Assembly (NCBI GenBank): GCA_016712145.1
Contig: JADJRO010000003.1
Location: 744,001 to 808,000 of the forward strand
Length of the DNA: 64,000 nucleotides
Origin: Saprospiraceae bacterium
GTDB lineage: Bacteria; Bacteroidota; Bacteroidia; Chitinophagales; Saprospiraceae
Direction of reading: 5' to 3'
Below the pieces are notes generated by a model. The model saw only the letters and a program-made list of their open reading frames with translations, searched no databases and had not been told where the DNA came from. The position numbers and the translations under genes are program-made. Positions 18,402-26,872 of the stretch are shown in pieces (position 1 is the first letter of the stretch; every line of letters begins with the position of its first letter).

Positions 18402-18758
18402 ATGAAAAAGCTAATGATTTTATTTGCAGCCTTTACTTTAAGTTCAGAGGTATTTGCTCAAGAACACAAAATGGAAAAAATGGATCCTAAAATGGAAAAA
18501 ATGGATCCAAAGATGGAAAAACCTAAACATAAAAAGGACCATATTATGATGATGGGCGGTAAGATGATGATGATTAAAAAAGGTAAAACAATGGAGATGG
18601 ACAAAGATATGTCGCTAAGTAATGGTACAAAGGTAAAGACGGACGGAACCATGAAAACAAAAGCTGGTAAAACGATGATGATGAAAGAAGGGGATATGAT
18701 ATACATGAATGGAAAGATGAGAAAGATGAAAATGGATGAACCTATGAAGAAAATGTAA
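18402..18758 (+). CDS. DUF6799-like Met/Lys-rich periplasmic protein
   Basis: A 118-residue exported protein with a signal peptide ending EVFAQ and a KMEKMDPKMEKMDPKMEK repeat. DUF6799-type segments follow (GGKMMMIKKGKTMEMDKDM and SNGTKVKTDGTMKTKAGK). The mature part is extremely rich in Met and Lys, consistent with binding Cu(I) or Ag(I) in the periplasm. The family has no known biochemical role, and the metal link is inferred from composition and context. Confidence 0.78.
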   Translation: MKKLMILFAAFTLSSEVFAQEHKMEKMDPKMEKMDPKMEKPKHKKDHIMMMGGKMMMIKKGKTMEMDKDMSLSNGTKVKTDGTMKTKAGKTMMMKEGDMIYMNGKMRKMKMDEPMKKM

Positions 18759-18845
18759 GTAATTTTTTAATCAGTAGCCATTCTTTGTGTTTGATAATAA
18801 TAAGAATGAAACTTGAATGAGTCGGCTCATAAAAATTCTGTTACA

Positions 18846-19226
18846 ATGAAATTGTCTCCATTAAAATTCAGTGTTGCACTTGGTTTAGCTTTCAGCATCT
18901 CATTCATACTTTGCAATATCTTTCTTGTTATGCTCGGCAAGGAGATTACCCTTCAGGTTTTAAATTCTCTCTTTCACGAAATAGATTTCAAACCGCTGCT
19001 CATTGATAATGGATTTAGATTCGGTAAACTTTTGCATGGAACGCTGATGCTGTTTGTGGCAGGTACACTCATCGGATTCATAACTGCATTTATTTACAAC
19101 TTACTCACCAAAATTATAACCACATCTTCAGAAGATGATTCAGAAAAACAACGTGATAAAGTAATAACCATTCATGAAAATGTCGATGACATTCAAATCC
19201 GTAAGCAAATCGGCTATAAAAAATAA
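18846..19226 (+). CDS. DUF5676-like membrane protein, second copy
   Basis: About 126 residues from the ATG at 18846. A TTG at 18813 would add 11 residues (MNESAHKNSVT) and cannot be excluded. SPLKFSVALGLAFSISFILCNIF, VLNSLFHEIDFKPLL and LIGFITAFIYN follow the same two-helix plan as the DUF5676 protein at 17130. A hydrophilic tail of about 35 residues (SSEDDSEKQRDK...) is extra. Role unknown. Confidence 0.65.
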   Translation: MKLSPLKFSVALGLAFSISFILCNIFLVMLGKEITLQVLNSLFHEIDFKPLLIDNGFRFGKLLHGTLMLFVAGTLIGFITAFIYNLLTKIITTSSEDDSEKQRDKVITIHENVDDIQIRKQIGYKK

Positions 19227-19243
19227 ATAATTCGTAAATTAAA

Positions 19244-19900
19244 ATGAAAATCTTTCTCTCATTAACATCAATCATGCTCCTTGCAGCATGCGGAGTGTAC
19301 AACAACATTTCTTCGGACTATGACCGTTCCGTTGATTTTACCAAATACAAAACCTTCGCCTGGCTGCCTGATAAGGATTCCACCAACACTCCCACCAACA
19401 ATCAGATTATCCGCAACAACACCATCAATTATTTTTCGCATTGCATGGGCGAACGTGGCATGAAAGCCAATGTGGATAGTCCTGATGTGTTGCTACAGTT
19501 AGTGGTTTATAGTGTAAAAAAAGAATACACCACTACTTCACCTGCATTTTACAACTACCCAAGTTATAACTATTCGAATCCCTACTATTATCCTTATCCC
19601 AATTCATACTATTACCGTTCTCATAATTACAGAAATTATTACAATTATAATTCCATTTATTCAGGTAATTATTCCAATACCAATCGCAGTTATACAACTC
19701 AAAAAGTTGAATATACGCAAAGCATAATCACCCTCAATGTGATTGACGCAAAACAAAATAAATTAGTTTGGTTGGGCACTGCCGAAGGTGACTTATATGA
19801 CCCTTCCTATATTGAATACAATCTGCATCCTGCTGTTTATGACATTCTCACCAATTATCCGGTCAATACAATTCGTGAACATAAGAAACCAAAAAGTTAA
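19244..19900 (+). CDS. DUF4136-family lipoprotein with Tyr/Asn-rich insert
   Basis: A 218-residue lipoprotein (IMLLAACGVYNN). SSDYDRSVDFTKYKTFAWLPD at the start and LNVIDAKQNKLVWLGTAEGDL near the end are the usual DUF4136 landmarks. Between them lies a low-complexity stretch of about 50 residues dominated by Tyr, Asn, Ser and Pro (near residues 100-150). The family is an envelope protein group of unknown role. Confidence 0.85.
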   Translation: MKIFLSLTSIMLLAACGVYNNISSDYDRSVDFTKYKTFAWLPDKDSTNTPTNNQIIRNNTINYFSHCMGERGMKANVDSPDVLLQLVVYSVKKEYTTTSPAFYNYPSYNYSNPYYYPYPNSYYYRSHNYRNYYNYNSIYSGNYSNTNRSYTTQKVEYTQSIITLNVIDAKQNKLVWLGTAEGDLYDPSYIEYNLHPAVYDILTNYPVNTIREHKKPKS

Positions 19901-19903
19901 TAT

Positions 19904-20107
19904 ATGAAACAGCACAAACATTCAACAGGGCAACAAGAAAGATACGGCCAATCATCTAAAAGCTCGAGGCAGCATGACGATGCCGCTAAGTCCACTTGCT
20001 CGATGGACCCTTGTCCAATGGAAGTAAGCGGGCAGACCGGCAAATGTCCAAAATGCGGGATGATGATTGAACCAGGTGCAGAAAAAAAAGAAATGATGAG
20101 ATGTTAG
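19904..20107 (+). CDS. Small heavy-metal-binding domain protein
   Basis: A 67-residue soluble protein without a signal peptide, made of a His/Ser/Gln-rich start and one metal-binding domain (CSMDPCPMEVSGQTGKCPKC followed by GMM). Three residues separate it from the DUF4136 gene. It is the only stand-alone cytoplasmic version of this domain in the window, and a carrier or buffer for copper, silver or mercury is plausible. Confidence 0.75.
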   Translation: MKQHKHSTGQQERYGQSSKSSRQHDDAAKSTCSMDPCPMEVSGQTGKCPKCGMMIEPGAEKKEMMRC

Positions 20108-20125
20108 TAGCTACATTATTCTCCT

Positions 20126-20485
20126 ATGGATAATTTTAATTATATAGCATTAGGTGTTGGCATAGCAGGTAGCATTATTATTATATGGGGTGTTCTTATA
20201 ACGCTATTCAATTTTTTTATAAATGAAAAAAATAATCTGATAAATAAGAAATTGCCAAACATCAGCGGAACTATAAGGTATCAATTCAGTGGGTACCTGA
20301 TACTCGGACTTGATTTTATGTTGGCGGCTGACATGATTCATACCATACATAAACCGCAGTTAAATGAGCTGTATGTTTTAGCAATGATTGTAGGGATAAG
20401 GTCGGTTATAAGTTTCTTTTTGGTAAAAGAAATGGGAAGCAGCGAATCGAATACATCTATTTTACAAAATGAGGAAAGGCAATAA
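20126..20485 (+). CDS. DUF1622-family membrane protein
   Basis: A 119-residue protein with three helices: residues 5-30, a middle helix including LILGLDFMLAADMIHT, and a last one in AMIVGIRSVISFFLVKEM. 'LDFMLAADMIHT' and 'IVGIRSVISFFL' are the family's conserved core. DUF1622 proteins are inner-membrane proteins of unknown function and often accompany stress or metal genes. Confidence 0.82.
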   Translation: MDNFNYIALGVGIAGSIIIIWGVLITLFNFFINEKNNLINKKLPNISGTIRYQFSGYLILGLDFMLAADMIHTIHKPQLNELYVLAMIVGIRSVISFFLVKEMGSSESNTSILQNEERQ

Positions 20486-20535
20486 ATATTTAAATCAGTA
20501 AGCAAATATCAATTCACAATTTTAAATCAAAAAAA

Positions 20536-20904
20536 ATGACAACAATAACAACATCAGTCAAAAAGGAAAAAACAAATGGAATACCTGCTGCAAATAAAAA
20601 AACCGGTACCACAATGAAAGCATTAGTATATCACGGTCCCGGAAAAAAAGCGTGGGAAGAAAAACCGAAACCAACGATAACAGAACCAACCGATGCAATT
20701 GTAAAAATTCTTAAAACGACTATATGTGGCACAGATCTACATATTCTAAAAGGAGATGTTCCCACTGTTACAGATGGTCGAATTATAGGTCACGAAGGAG
20801 TTGGCATTATAGAAGATGTTGGAAAGGCTGTAACTAATTTTAAAAAAAGGAGACCATGTTTTAATTTCATGTATCACATCCTGCGGCAAATGCGAATATT
20901 GTAA
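20536..20904 (+). CDS. Zinc-dependent alcohol dehydrogenase, N-terminal part (frameshifted)
   Basis: The start of a medium-chain dehydrogenase: MKALVYHGPGKKAWEEKPKP, then the catalytic-zinc segment TTICGTDLHILKGD and GRIIGHEGVGIIEDVG. An N-terminal stretch of about 30 residues precedes the usual first Met. The frame is lost in the A7 run at 20842-20848. Removing one A gives FKKGDHVLISCITSCGKCEY and joins the next piece for about 372 residues. It is a cytoplasmic NAD(P)-linked enzyme, with substrate unknown. Confidence 0.85.
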   Translation: MTTITTSVKKEKTNGIPAANKKTGTTMKALVYHGPGKKAWEEKPKPTITEPTDAIVKILKTTICGTDLHILKGDVPTVTDGRIIGHEGVGIIEDVGKAVTNFKKRRPCFNFMYHILRQMRIL

Positions 20905-20911
20905 AAAAGCG

Positions 20912-21655
20912 ATGTATTCGCACTGCGAAAAAGGCGGATGGATTTTGGGTAATACCATTGATGGCGCACAGGCAGAATTTGTAAGAATACCTTTTGCCGA
21001 CAATAGCTTATACCCTATTCCTGCCGGTGCCGATGAAGAAGCATTAGTGATGTTGAGCGACATTTTACCCACGGGTTTTGAATGTGGCGTACTCAACGGA
21101 CAAGTAAAGCCCGGTGATACCATTTCTATTGTAGGGGCAGGACCCGTAGGCTTAGCAGCATTATTAACAGCTCAATTTTACTCTCCAGCTGTAATTATTG
21201 TGATTGATCAGGACGATAATCGCCTGAGTGTTGCAAAAACTTTCGGGGCAACACATATTATTAATAGCGAAAAAGAAAATGCAACTGATAAGATAATGAA
21301 ACTGACAAATAACAAGGGCGTGGATACAGCCATTGAAGCCGTTGGCATTCCGGCAACATTTGAATTATGTGAAGCGATTATTAGTGCCGGTGGACATATA
21401 GCCAATATAGGAGTTCACGGTAAAAGTGTAACTCTTCATCTGGAAACTTTATGGTCTAAAAACATTTCTATCACTACCCGTCTTGTTGATACCGTTTCTA
21501 CGCCAATGCTTTTTAAAACTGTTCTCGCGGGTAAGTTAGAACCAAAACAACTCATCACACATCGTTTTAAATTAGATGAAATAATTAAGGCTTATGACAC
21601 CTTTGAACATGCAGCAAAAGAAAATGCATTAAAAGTTATTTTAACCAATGAATAA
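20912..21655 (+). CDS. Zinc-dependent alcohol dehydrogenase, C-terminal part (frameshifted)
   Basis: The remaining 247 codons of the dehydrogenase begun at 20536. It opens in the structural-zinc loop (the Cys run CGKCEYCKKAMYSHC spans the junction) and contains the Rossmann motif VGAGPVGLAAL and the nucleotide-binding VIDQDDNRL, ending HAAKENALKVILTNE. Alone it lacks the catalytic-zinc cysteine; once the single-base change is repaired all motifs are present. Its presence among metal proteins may reflect detoxification of aldehydes under stress, a weak inference. Confidence 0.82.
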   Translation: MYSHCEKGGWILGNTIDGAQAEFVRIPFADNSLYPIPAGADEEALVMLSDILPTGFECGVLNGQVKPGDTISIVGAGPVGLAALLTAQFYSPAVIIVIDQDDNRLSVAKTFGATHIINSEKENATDKIMKLTNNKGVDTAIEAVGIPATFELCEAIISAGGHIANIGVHGKSVTLHLETLWSKNISITTRLVDTVSTPMLFKTVLAGKLEPKQLITHRFKLDEIIKAYDTFEHAAKENALKVILTNE

Positions 21656-21664
21656 CTATAAAAT

Positions 21665-21865
21665 ATGAAAAAACTAATGTTTTTAATCGCGGCATTTACT
21701 TCAAGTTCATTGTTTGCCCAAAACGATGGAATGATGAATAACAACAGAAATTCCAATGAAACTTACTCTTTCACAACAGTGGAAATGCTTTTGGGGGCTA
21801 TTCTGCTCGTTTTAATTGTCGCAGGCTTGATGATGTGGTTTAATAACACCAGAAAAGTAAAATGA
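21665..21865 (+). CDS. Small single-helix membrane protein
   Basis: A 66-residue protein with a signal peptide (MKKLMFLIAAFTSSSLFAQ), a Met/Asn-rich linker (DGMMNNNRNSNE) and a C-terminal membrane helix (MLLGAILLVLIVAGLMMWF). Its signal peptide is nearly the same as that of the DUF6799 protein at 18402, which suggests shared ancestry of the leaders. Family unknown. Confidence 0.65.
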   Translation: MKKLMFLIAAFTSSSLFAQNDGMMNNNRNSNETYSFTTVEMLLGAILLVLIVAGLMMWFNNTRKVK

Positions 21866-21941
21866 CAATAAATAAGATTAACATGCTAAAAAAATTGCAA
21901 TTGCCAAAACATCAACAATCAATAACAAATAAAATATCGTT

Positions 21942-22262
21942 ATGAACAAGTCAATTTTTAATACCATGAAAAGAATCTTTTTAAATATTGACAACAGATT
22001 CTTTAGTTGGAGTAATAATATAATAAAGTTTAAAATGATTCAATTAATCATCATCTCAATTTTAATTCCCTTCATCACTGGCTGCGATGGTTGCAATAAT
22101 GCTGGAGGAGATAAGAATAAAGACACAGTCGCTCCACCTAATGAGCAAAGGGTTGATGACCATGATGACATGAATACTCATCGGGGAATGGGTCATGACA
22201 ACCATGGTATGGACACGATTCATCGGGAAATGAACAACACTCAACAGAGAAGGCACAATTAA
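21942..22262 (+). CDS. His/Met-rich lipoprotein
   Basis: A 106-residue lipoprotein (ILIPFITGCDGC) preceded by an unusually long N-terminal region of about 45 residues. The mature tail is rich in His, Met and Asp (DDHDDMNTHRGMGHDNHGMD), suited to metal binding. The long leader resembles that of the next gene (MNKSIFNTMKRIF against MNESFLKTLINIF), so the two probably arose by duplication and I keep the first ATG. Internal Mets at 21966 and 22035 are alternative starts. Confidence 0.65.
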   Translation: MNKSIFNTMKRIFLNIDNRFFSWSNNIIKFKMIQLIIISILIPFITGCDGCNNAGGDKNKDTVAPPNEQRVDDHDDMNTHRGMGHDNHGMDTIHREMNNTQQRRHN

Positions 22263-22343
22263 TTCATAATAGGTTTAAATATAACAAAACCCTGATCAAT
22301 ATCAGCAACGAAAAAACAATTAATAACAAATAAAAAAATCAGT

Positions 22344-23267
22344 ATGAACGAATCATTTTTAAAAACTCTGATAAATATTTTTCATAATTCAGGTAGAAAG
22401 AAGATTACATCAAAATCTGAAACTATTGTCTTAATCATCCTGGTCATTGCATCTGTATTTACCACCGGTTGTAGTGACAATAATAATGCAAGTCGAGATC
22501 AGAGAAAAGACAATGTTACCAATCCCAATTTACAAAATTCAGATACTACTAAAGGTATTGAAATGATTTATGAGGGAATGGCCATGGTAAAATCAGGTAA
22601 CGAAATGATGATTAAAGGAGATAGAACCAATGACAAGATTATGATAAATAGCGGGATAGCAATAATGGACAAAGGGATGGAAATGATAAAATCAGGCAAG
22701 AATTTGATTCGTGATGGTCAAGATGACCAACATGAAATTATGGATGAACACATGAGTAGGTCAGACAAGAACAATGCAATGCAAGACAAGGATATGGATA
22801 TGAAGGATAATGGCATGGACATGATTCATCAGGGAATGGATATGGCGAAATCTGGAAAAATAATGACCGATAAAGCTCAAAAAACGAAGGATGTTGGTAT
22901 GATGCAAAGAGGAATGGGCATGATGGACAGGGGAATGAGAATGATGACAATGGGCAAAGAAATGATGGAAAAAGACAAAACCGTGATGACCAACAATGGG
23001 ATGGCTGACGATATGGATATGATGGATATGGGAATGGACATGATGGACAAAGGCAATGATATGACCGGCATGGGTATGGATGCTAAAGACATGAAGATGA
23101 TGGATGGAGATATGATGGATAAAGGTATGGATATGATGGATAAGGGTATGAACATGATGGAAATGGGTGCTGGTAAAATGAAAAAGGATTCAATGAGTAG
23201 TGATCCCATGAAAAAAACTAAAGACACTATGCCAAAAGATCCCCCAATGAAGGACAATGATATGTAA
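22344..23267 (+). CDS. Met-comb lipoprotein with 7-residue GM-repeats
   Basis: A 307-residue lipoprotein (ASVFTTGCSDN). The mature part repeats every seven residues with Gly at a fixed position and Met two to four places after it, for example GIAIMDKGMEMIKSGKNL, GMDMIHQGMDMAKSG and DKGMDMMDKGMNMMEMG. A heptad period predicts long helices with a Met stripe, able to hold many Cu(I)/Ag(I) ions. The first half is less Met-rich than the second, as if Met was enriched over time. I know no named family. A strong terminator follows at 23275. Confidence 0.75.
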   Translation: MNESFLKTLINIFHNSGRKKITSKSETIVLIILVIASVFTTGCSDNNNASRDQRKDNVTNPNLQNSDTTKGIEMIYEGMAMVKSGNEMMIKGDRTNDKIMINSGIAIMDKGMEMIKSGKNLIRDGQDDQHEIMDEHMSRSDKNNAMQDKDMDMKDNGMDMIHQGMDMAKSGKIMTDKAQKTKDVGMMQRGMGMMDRGMRMMTMGKEMMEKDKTVMTNNGMADDMDMMDMGMDMMDKGNDMTGMGMDAKDMKMMDGDMMDKGMDMMDKGMNMMEMGAGKMKKDSMSSDPMKKTKDTMPKDPPMKDNDM

Positions 23268-23274
23268 TTTCACT

Positions 23275-23309
23275 AGTCCTCAATAGATCGACATTCTGGA
23301 GGACTTTTT
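23275..23309 (+). terminator. Rho-independent-type terminator
   Basis: A perfect 7-base stem AGTCCTC (23275-23281) and GAGGACT (23299-23305), 17-base loop, followed by a run of T (23305-23309). It separates the small metal-protein cluster from the reductase-cytochrome operon. Confidence 0.75.
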
Positions 23310-23365
23310 ATTAAGGGATTTTATATGAATGTATTTTTATTTCAAAACAATCAACATTAATTACC

Positions 23366-25321
23366 ATGAAGCATGTTCATGCTGTAACTTCTGCATTGCT
23401 TCTGGTTACCATTTTATTTGCAGCGGCATTTACTGCCTTCACTCAAACTGCTGATGAGCATGCTAAACATCACCCGGTAAAAACTTCACCAGACGCTTCT
23501 GCTGTAATGACTAATATGGCAAATTCGAAAGATTCAAACAGTGCAATGTCAAATACAACTCTTGATAAAAAAAGCGCTGGAATGGGTGGAATGATGGATG
23601 GAATGGGCGATATGATGAAGGAAATGGGTAAAGCACCAACTAAAGAAATTTATCCTTCGCTGATGCAGTTGCCCGATTTTGGCCCCGAAAAACGCGATGA
23701 AATAAAACAATTGGCAGATAAGCTGGTGTCAGAAGGAAATGCACTACTCACCATCGGATTAAAGCAACTTTCAGATGCAACCAGAGATCAGAATTATGAA
23801 GCAATGGAGGATGCCACCCAACAAATACACCGTGGGCAAACGATGTTAGAAAGCGGACTTGAAGGTCAGCGGGCTTTAGCCGAAAACAAGGACCCGCGCA
23901 TTATAGCATTGCAGTGGTTTAAAAAGGAGACAGATCTTTCACACTCCGAAATCGTGCAGCCCCATGGCTTTTTTGGATTATCATGGTTTCACTACATAAC
24001 AATGTTCACATTTGCCGCATTTGCCATTATCATGATTTGGATGTATTTCCACAAGATGAAACGAGCGAATGAACTCTTCCAAAAATTAGCGGGCAATACC
24101 AGTGAAAAAACAAAGCCACCTGGTAACTCAAAGCCCGATGAAGAAGAACGATCTGTTTCTACAACTGAATCTACTGGCAAACCTGAACCAAACACATTGA
24201 ATTCCGACTTTGCCCCTTCTAAACCAAATTCATGGACGGGGACTTTACTTGTTGCAAAAATTTTTGATGAAACACAGACGGTCAAAACGTTTCGCCTTAC
24301 CGACCCGGCGGGTGGGAATATCCCTTTTAATTATTTGCCAGGACAATTCATAACAGTAACTGTTGTTCCGAAAGGTGTTCCGGTCAAGCGTTCATATACA
24401 ATTGCTTCGTCCCCGACACACCGGGATTACTGCGAAATCACTGTAAAGCACGAAGAGAAAGGAACTGTTTCGCATTATATGCACACCTATGTTCATGAGG
24501 GAGAGCTTATGCAGTTTACCGCTCCTTCAGGCAAATTTACTTTTACAGAAAAACATGCGGACAGTGCCGTATTTATTGCCGGCGGAGTCGGTGTAACGCC
24601 AATGATGAGTGCCATACGATATCTGACTGACCGTTCTTGGAAAGGAGACATTTTTCTTTTCTTTAGCTGTAAAAATGAGAACAGCATCATTTTTCGGGAA
24701 GAGATTGGATACTTGCAAAAACGCTATCCGAATTTTCATGTAGTGTTTGTCCTTAGCCAACCGGAGGGTGAGTCCGCTGATGGGTTTATTTCTGGGCATA
24801 TCACAAAAGAAATTTTAAATGAGCGTGTACCGGATATAATATCCCGCATGATTCACATTTGCGGACCACCTCCCATGATAACCGCGGTTAAGTTGATGCT
24901 TGATGAACTGAAGGTGCCAAAAGAAAATGTCATGGTCGAGGTTTTTGCAGGCCCAGCAACACCTGGCCTTAAAACTTCATCAACCTCACCTGCAGAAGCT
25001 GGCAAACCAGATTTAGATAAAGAAGCTGGAAAATCATCCGCAACTGATGAAGCAGGAAAAACAGGAGTAGTCACTTTTGCTAAATCAAACAAGACCGCAA
25101 TACTAACTATTGACAAATCAATTCTTGAAGCATCGGAAGAAGTCGGAGTAAATATTGATTACTCTTGTCGAATCGGAACATGTGGTATTTGTAAAACAAA
25201 ATTGATTTCTGGCAAAGTAACGATGGCAATTGAGGACTCTCTGACAGAAGAGGATAAAGCACAAAATATAATCCTGGCATGCCAAGCCAAAGCAACTGAA
25301 GATGTCTCTGTTGATGCATAA
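23366..25321 (+). CDS. Membrane-anchored flavin/[2Fe-2S] NAD(P)H reductase with Met-rich periplasmic domain
   Basis: A 651-residue multi-domain protein. A signal-like helix (residues 8-26) and a periplasmic part with GMGGMMDGMGDMMKEMG and a helical region are followed by a membrane helix (near residues 207-227) ending in FHKMKRAN, so the C-terminus should be cytoplasmic. After a linker comes an FAD domain (RSYTIAS near 342), an NAD(P) domain (GGVGVTPMM near 405) and a plant-type [2Fe-2S] ferredoxin domain (CRIGTCGIC near 601-609, last Cys near 640). The order matches ferredoxin-reductase/hybrid reductases. It probably feeds electrons to the cytochrome b encoded next, whose start lies immediately after its stop. 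Confidence 0.88.
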   Translation: MKHVHAVTSALLLVTILFAAAFTAFTQTADEHAKHHPVKTSPDASAVMTNMANSKDSNSAMSNTTLDKKSAGMGGMMDGMGDMMKEMGKAPTKEIYPSLMQLPDFGPEKRDEIKQLADKLVSEGNALLTIGLKQLSDATRDQNYEAMEDATQQIHRGQTMLESGLEGQRALAENKDPRIIALQWFKKETDLSHSEIVQPHGFFGLSWFHYITMFTFAAFAIIMIWMYFHKMKRANELFQKLAGNTSEKTKPPGNSKPDEEERSVSTTESTGKPEPNTLNSDFAPSKPNSWTGTLLVAKIFDETQTVKTFRLTDPAGGNIPFNYLPGQFITVTVVPKGVPVKRSYTIASSPTHRDYCEITVKHEEKGTVSHYMHTYVHEGELMQFTAPSGKFTFTEKHADSAVFIAGGVGVTPMMSAIRYLTDRSWKGDIFLFFSCKNENSIIFREEIGYLQKRYPNFHVVFVLSQPEGESADGFISGHITKEILNERVPDIISRMIHICGPPPMITAVKLMLDELKVPKENVMVEVFAGPATPGLKTSSTSPAEAGKPDLDKEAGKSSATDEAGKTGVVTFAKSNKTAILTIDKSILEASEEVGVNIDYSCRIGTCGICKTKLISGKVTMAIEDSLTEEDKAQNIILACQAKATEDVSVDA

Positions 25322-25326
25322 ATGTG

Positions 25327-26088
25327 ATGAAAAAAGAACGGATAATAATGTGCGGTTTACTTGTGATTCAACTTATCCTTTGGCTGGGTTTTTTGTTTCA
25401 CCGTTCACCTCGGTTTCCAGGAAGTTTAACTGGTGGAGTCCTCGCAATTTCAGGCACATTATTATTATTGGTGCCGCCGATATTTTATTCTGCAATAAAG
25501 AGAATACCGTTTTTAAAAGAAAAATTTTCGAATCGAATTTCACTTGGCACAATATTGAATTGGCACATTTATACCAGCATCATTGGTTCAATTCTGGCAA
25601 TTCTTCATACTGGTCACCGTTTCGAAAGTAACCTGGGCATTTGGTTGACAACAATGATGTTACTAACCGTATTGAGTGGCTTCATAGGAAGATATTTTCT
25701 CACTTATTCCTCGCAAGAATTACGTGAAAAACAAGATCAACTGAACCTATTGGCCACGCAATACAATCAGATAGTAGGTGAGCTAGGACAGAAGCCTGAA
25801 GCTGAAACCACCTACGCAGCTTCTCATGGATTTGTTCGTCATGCTCTTAACAGTATTATTGGAATTGGAAATTCTCAGGCAGATTCAAAAGCCCCACTCT
25901 CCATCAGGGCAATGCGATTAGCTGAATCGATCTCTGATCTTGAATACGCTATAAAGACTCATGAATTATTCAAACGCCTCACAGCACGTTGGCTTAAAGT
26001 ACATATTGTAACATCCTGCGTCTTTTACCTTTTACTCATTATCCACATCTGGTCATCTATATATTTTGGTTTACGGTATTTCAAATGA
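25327..26088 (+). CDS. Bis-heme b-type membrane electron carrier
   Basis: A 253-residue membrane protein from ATG 25327; a GTG directly before it is the alternative start. It has about five helices and a central soluble coiled loop (QELREKQDQLNLLATQY). Two helices each carry a His pair 14 residues apart: His80/His94 (NWHIYTSIIGSILAILHTGH) and His226/His240 (KVHIVTSCVFYLLLIIHIW). This is the arrangement that holds two stacked hemes in ferric-reductase and NOX-type proteins. Encoded between a flavoprotein and a multiheme cytochrome c, it should carry electrons across the inner membrane. Heme binding is inferred from the His spacing. Confidence 0.78.
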   Translation: MKKERIIMCGLLVIQLILWLGFLFHRSPRFPGSLTGGVLAISGTLLLLVPPIFYSAIKRIPFLKEKFSNRISLGTILNWHIYTSIIGSILAILHTGHRFESNLGIWLTTMMLLTVLSGFIGRYFLTYSSQELREKQDQLNLLATQYNQIVGELGQKPEAETTYAASHGFVRHALNSIIGIGNSQADSKAPLSIRAMRLAESISDLEYAIKTHELFKRLTARWLKVHIVTSCVFYLLLIIHIWSSIYFGLRYFK

Positions 26089-26861
26089 AAAAAATAAATA
26101 TTATCATAGTACTGTTTGTCCTGGCTTTTGTCGCATTTGTTTATTTTAGCAATGGTGATATTACTTCAAAAATCAACTTGCAAAGTCAGGTGGGTCCAGG
26201 CAAACTGTCTGCTGCCCATGAGCATTTGTCAACTAACTGCGCTTCATGTCATACCGCCGTCAAAGGCATAGATGATGCGAAATGCATTAGCTGCCATGCT
26301 GATAATAAAGCATTGCTTGAGCGCCAACCTACAGCCTTTCATGCAACCATCGGTAATTGTGCTTCCTGCCACATTGAACATCAGGGTGCAGATGCTAACA
26401 TTCGTGTGATGGATCATGAAGCGTTAGCGAAAATTGGTACGAAATTTATTTCAGACGGAACAAAAAATTTAAAACAGACTGACAATTCGCATATACCCGC
26501 TGATCATCCTTTGGTTTCACAACTTGTATCGCAACTCAATTGCGTTGGTTGTCATAGCACAAAAGATAAACACTTCGGATTATTCGGCAAGAATTGTGCT
26601 TCCTGTCACGCAACAACCCAGTGGACAATACCTGAATATCAGCATCCATCGGTTCTCTCTATTCAATGCGCCCAATGTCACCAAGCACCACCCAGTCATT
26701 ACATGGAACATTTTGAGATGGTTTCTAAAAAAATAGCGGCCCGAAGCAAGGATCAGAATAATGGTTGTTGTGAAGGTGTTGTAGTTACCCAATGTTATTC
26801 CTGCCACAAAACCACTGCCTGGAACGACATCCAGGGCGTTGGTTTTTATAAGCATCATTAA
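26085..26861 (+). CDS. Heptaheme c-type cytochrome, membrane-anchored or secreted
   Basis: A 258-residue protein with one N-terminal helix (IIIVLFVLAFVAFVYFS) and seven CXXCH heme-c sites: CASCH, CISCH, CASCH, CVGCH, CASCH, CAQCH, CYSCH. Extra His residues between them can serve as distal ligands. It overlaps the cytochrome b stop by four bases. The heme-bearing part should be periplasmic. It is the natural acceptor from the cytochrome b and could pass electrons to Cu(II), to the multicopper oxidase downstream, or outside the cell; which of these is unknown. Confidence 0.88.
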   Translation: MKKINIIIVLFVLAFVAFVYFSNGDITSKINLQSQVGPGKLSAAHEHLSTNCASCHTAVKGIDDAKCISCHADNKALLERQPTAFHATIGNCASCHIEHQGADANIRVMDHEALAKIGTKFISDGTKNLKQTDNSHIPADHPLVSQLVSQLNCVGCHSTKDKHFGLFGKNCASCHATTQWTIPEYQHPSVLSIQCAQCHQAPPSHYMEHFEMVSKKIAARSKDQNNGCCEGVVVTQCYSCHKTTAWNDIQGVGFYKHH

Positions 26862-26872
26862 ACAATTTTAAA

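Noticed and set aside
22560..23230. CRISPR-like or tandem DNA repeats in the Met-rich gene
   Set aside because: The periodicity is in the protein (seven residues); DNA units vary and there are no spacers.
26085..26861. Calling the heptaheme protein a NapC/NrfH-type quinol oxidase
   Set aside because: It has seven hemes and an upstream dedicated cytochrome b; sequence gives no support for quinol binding.
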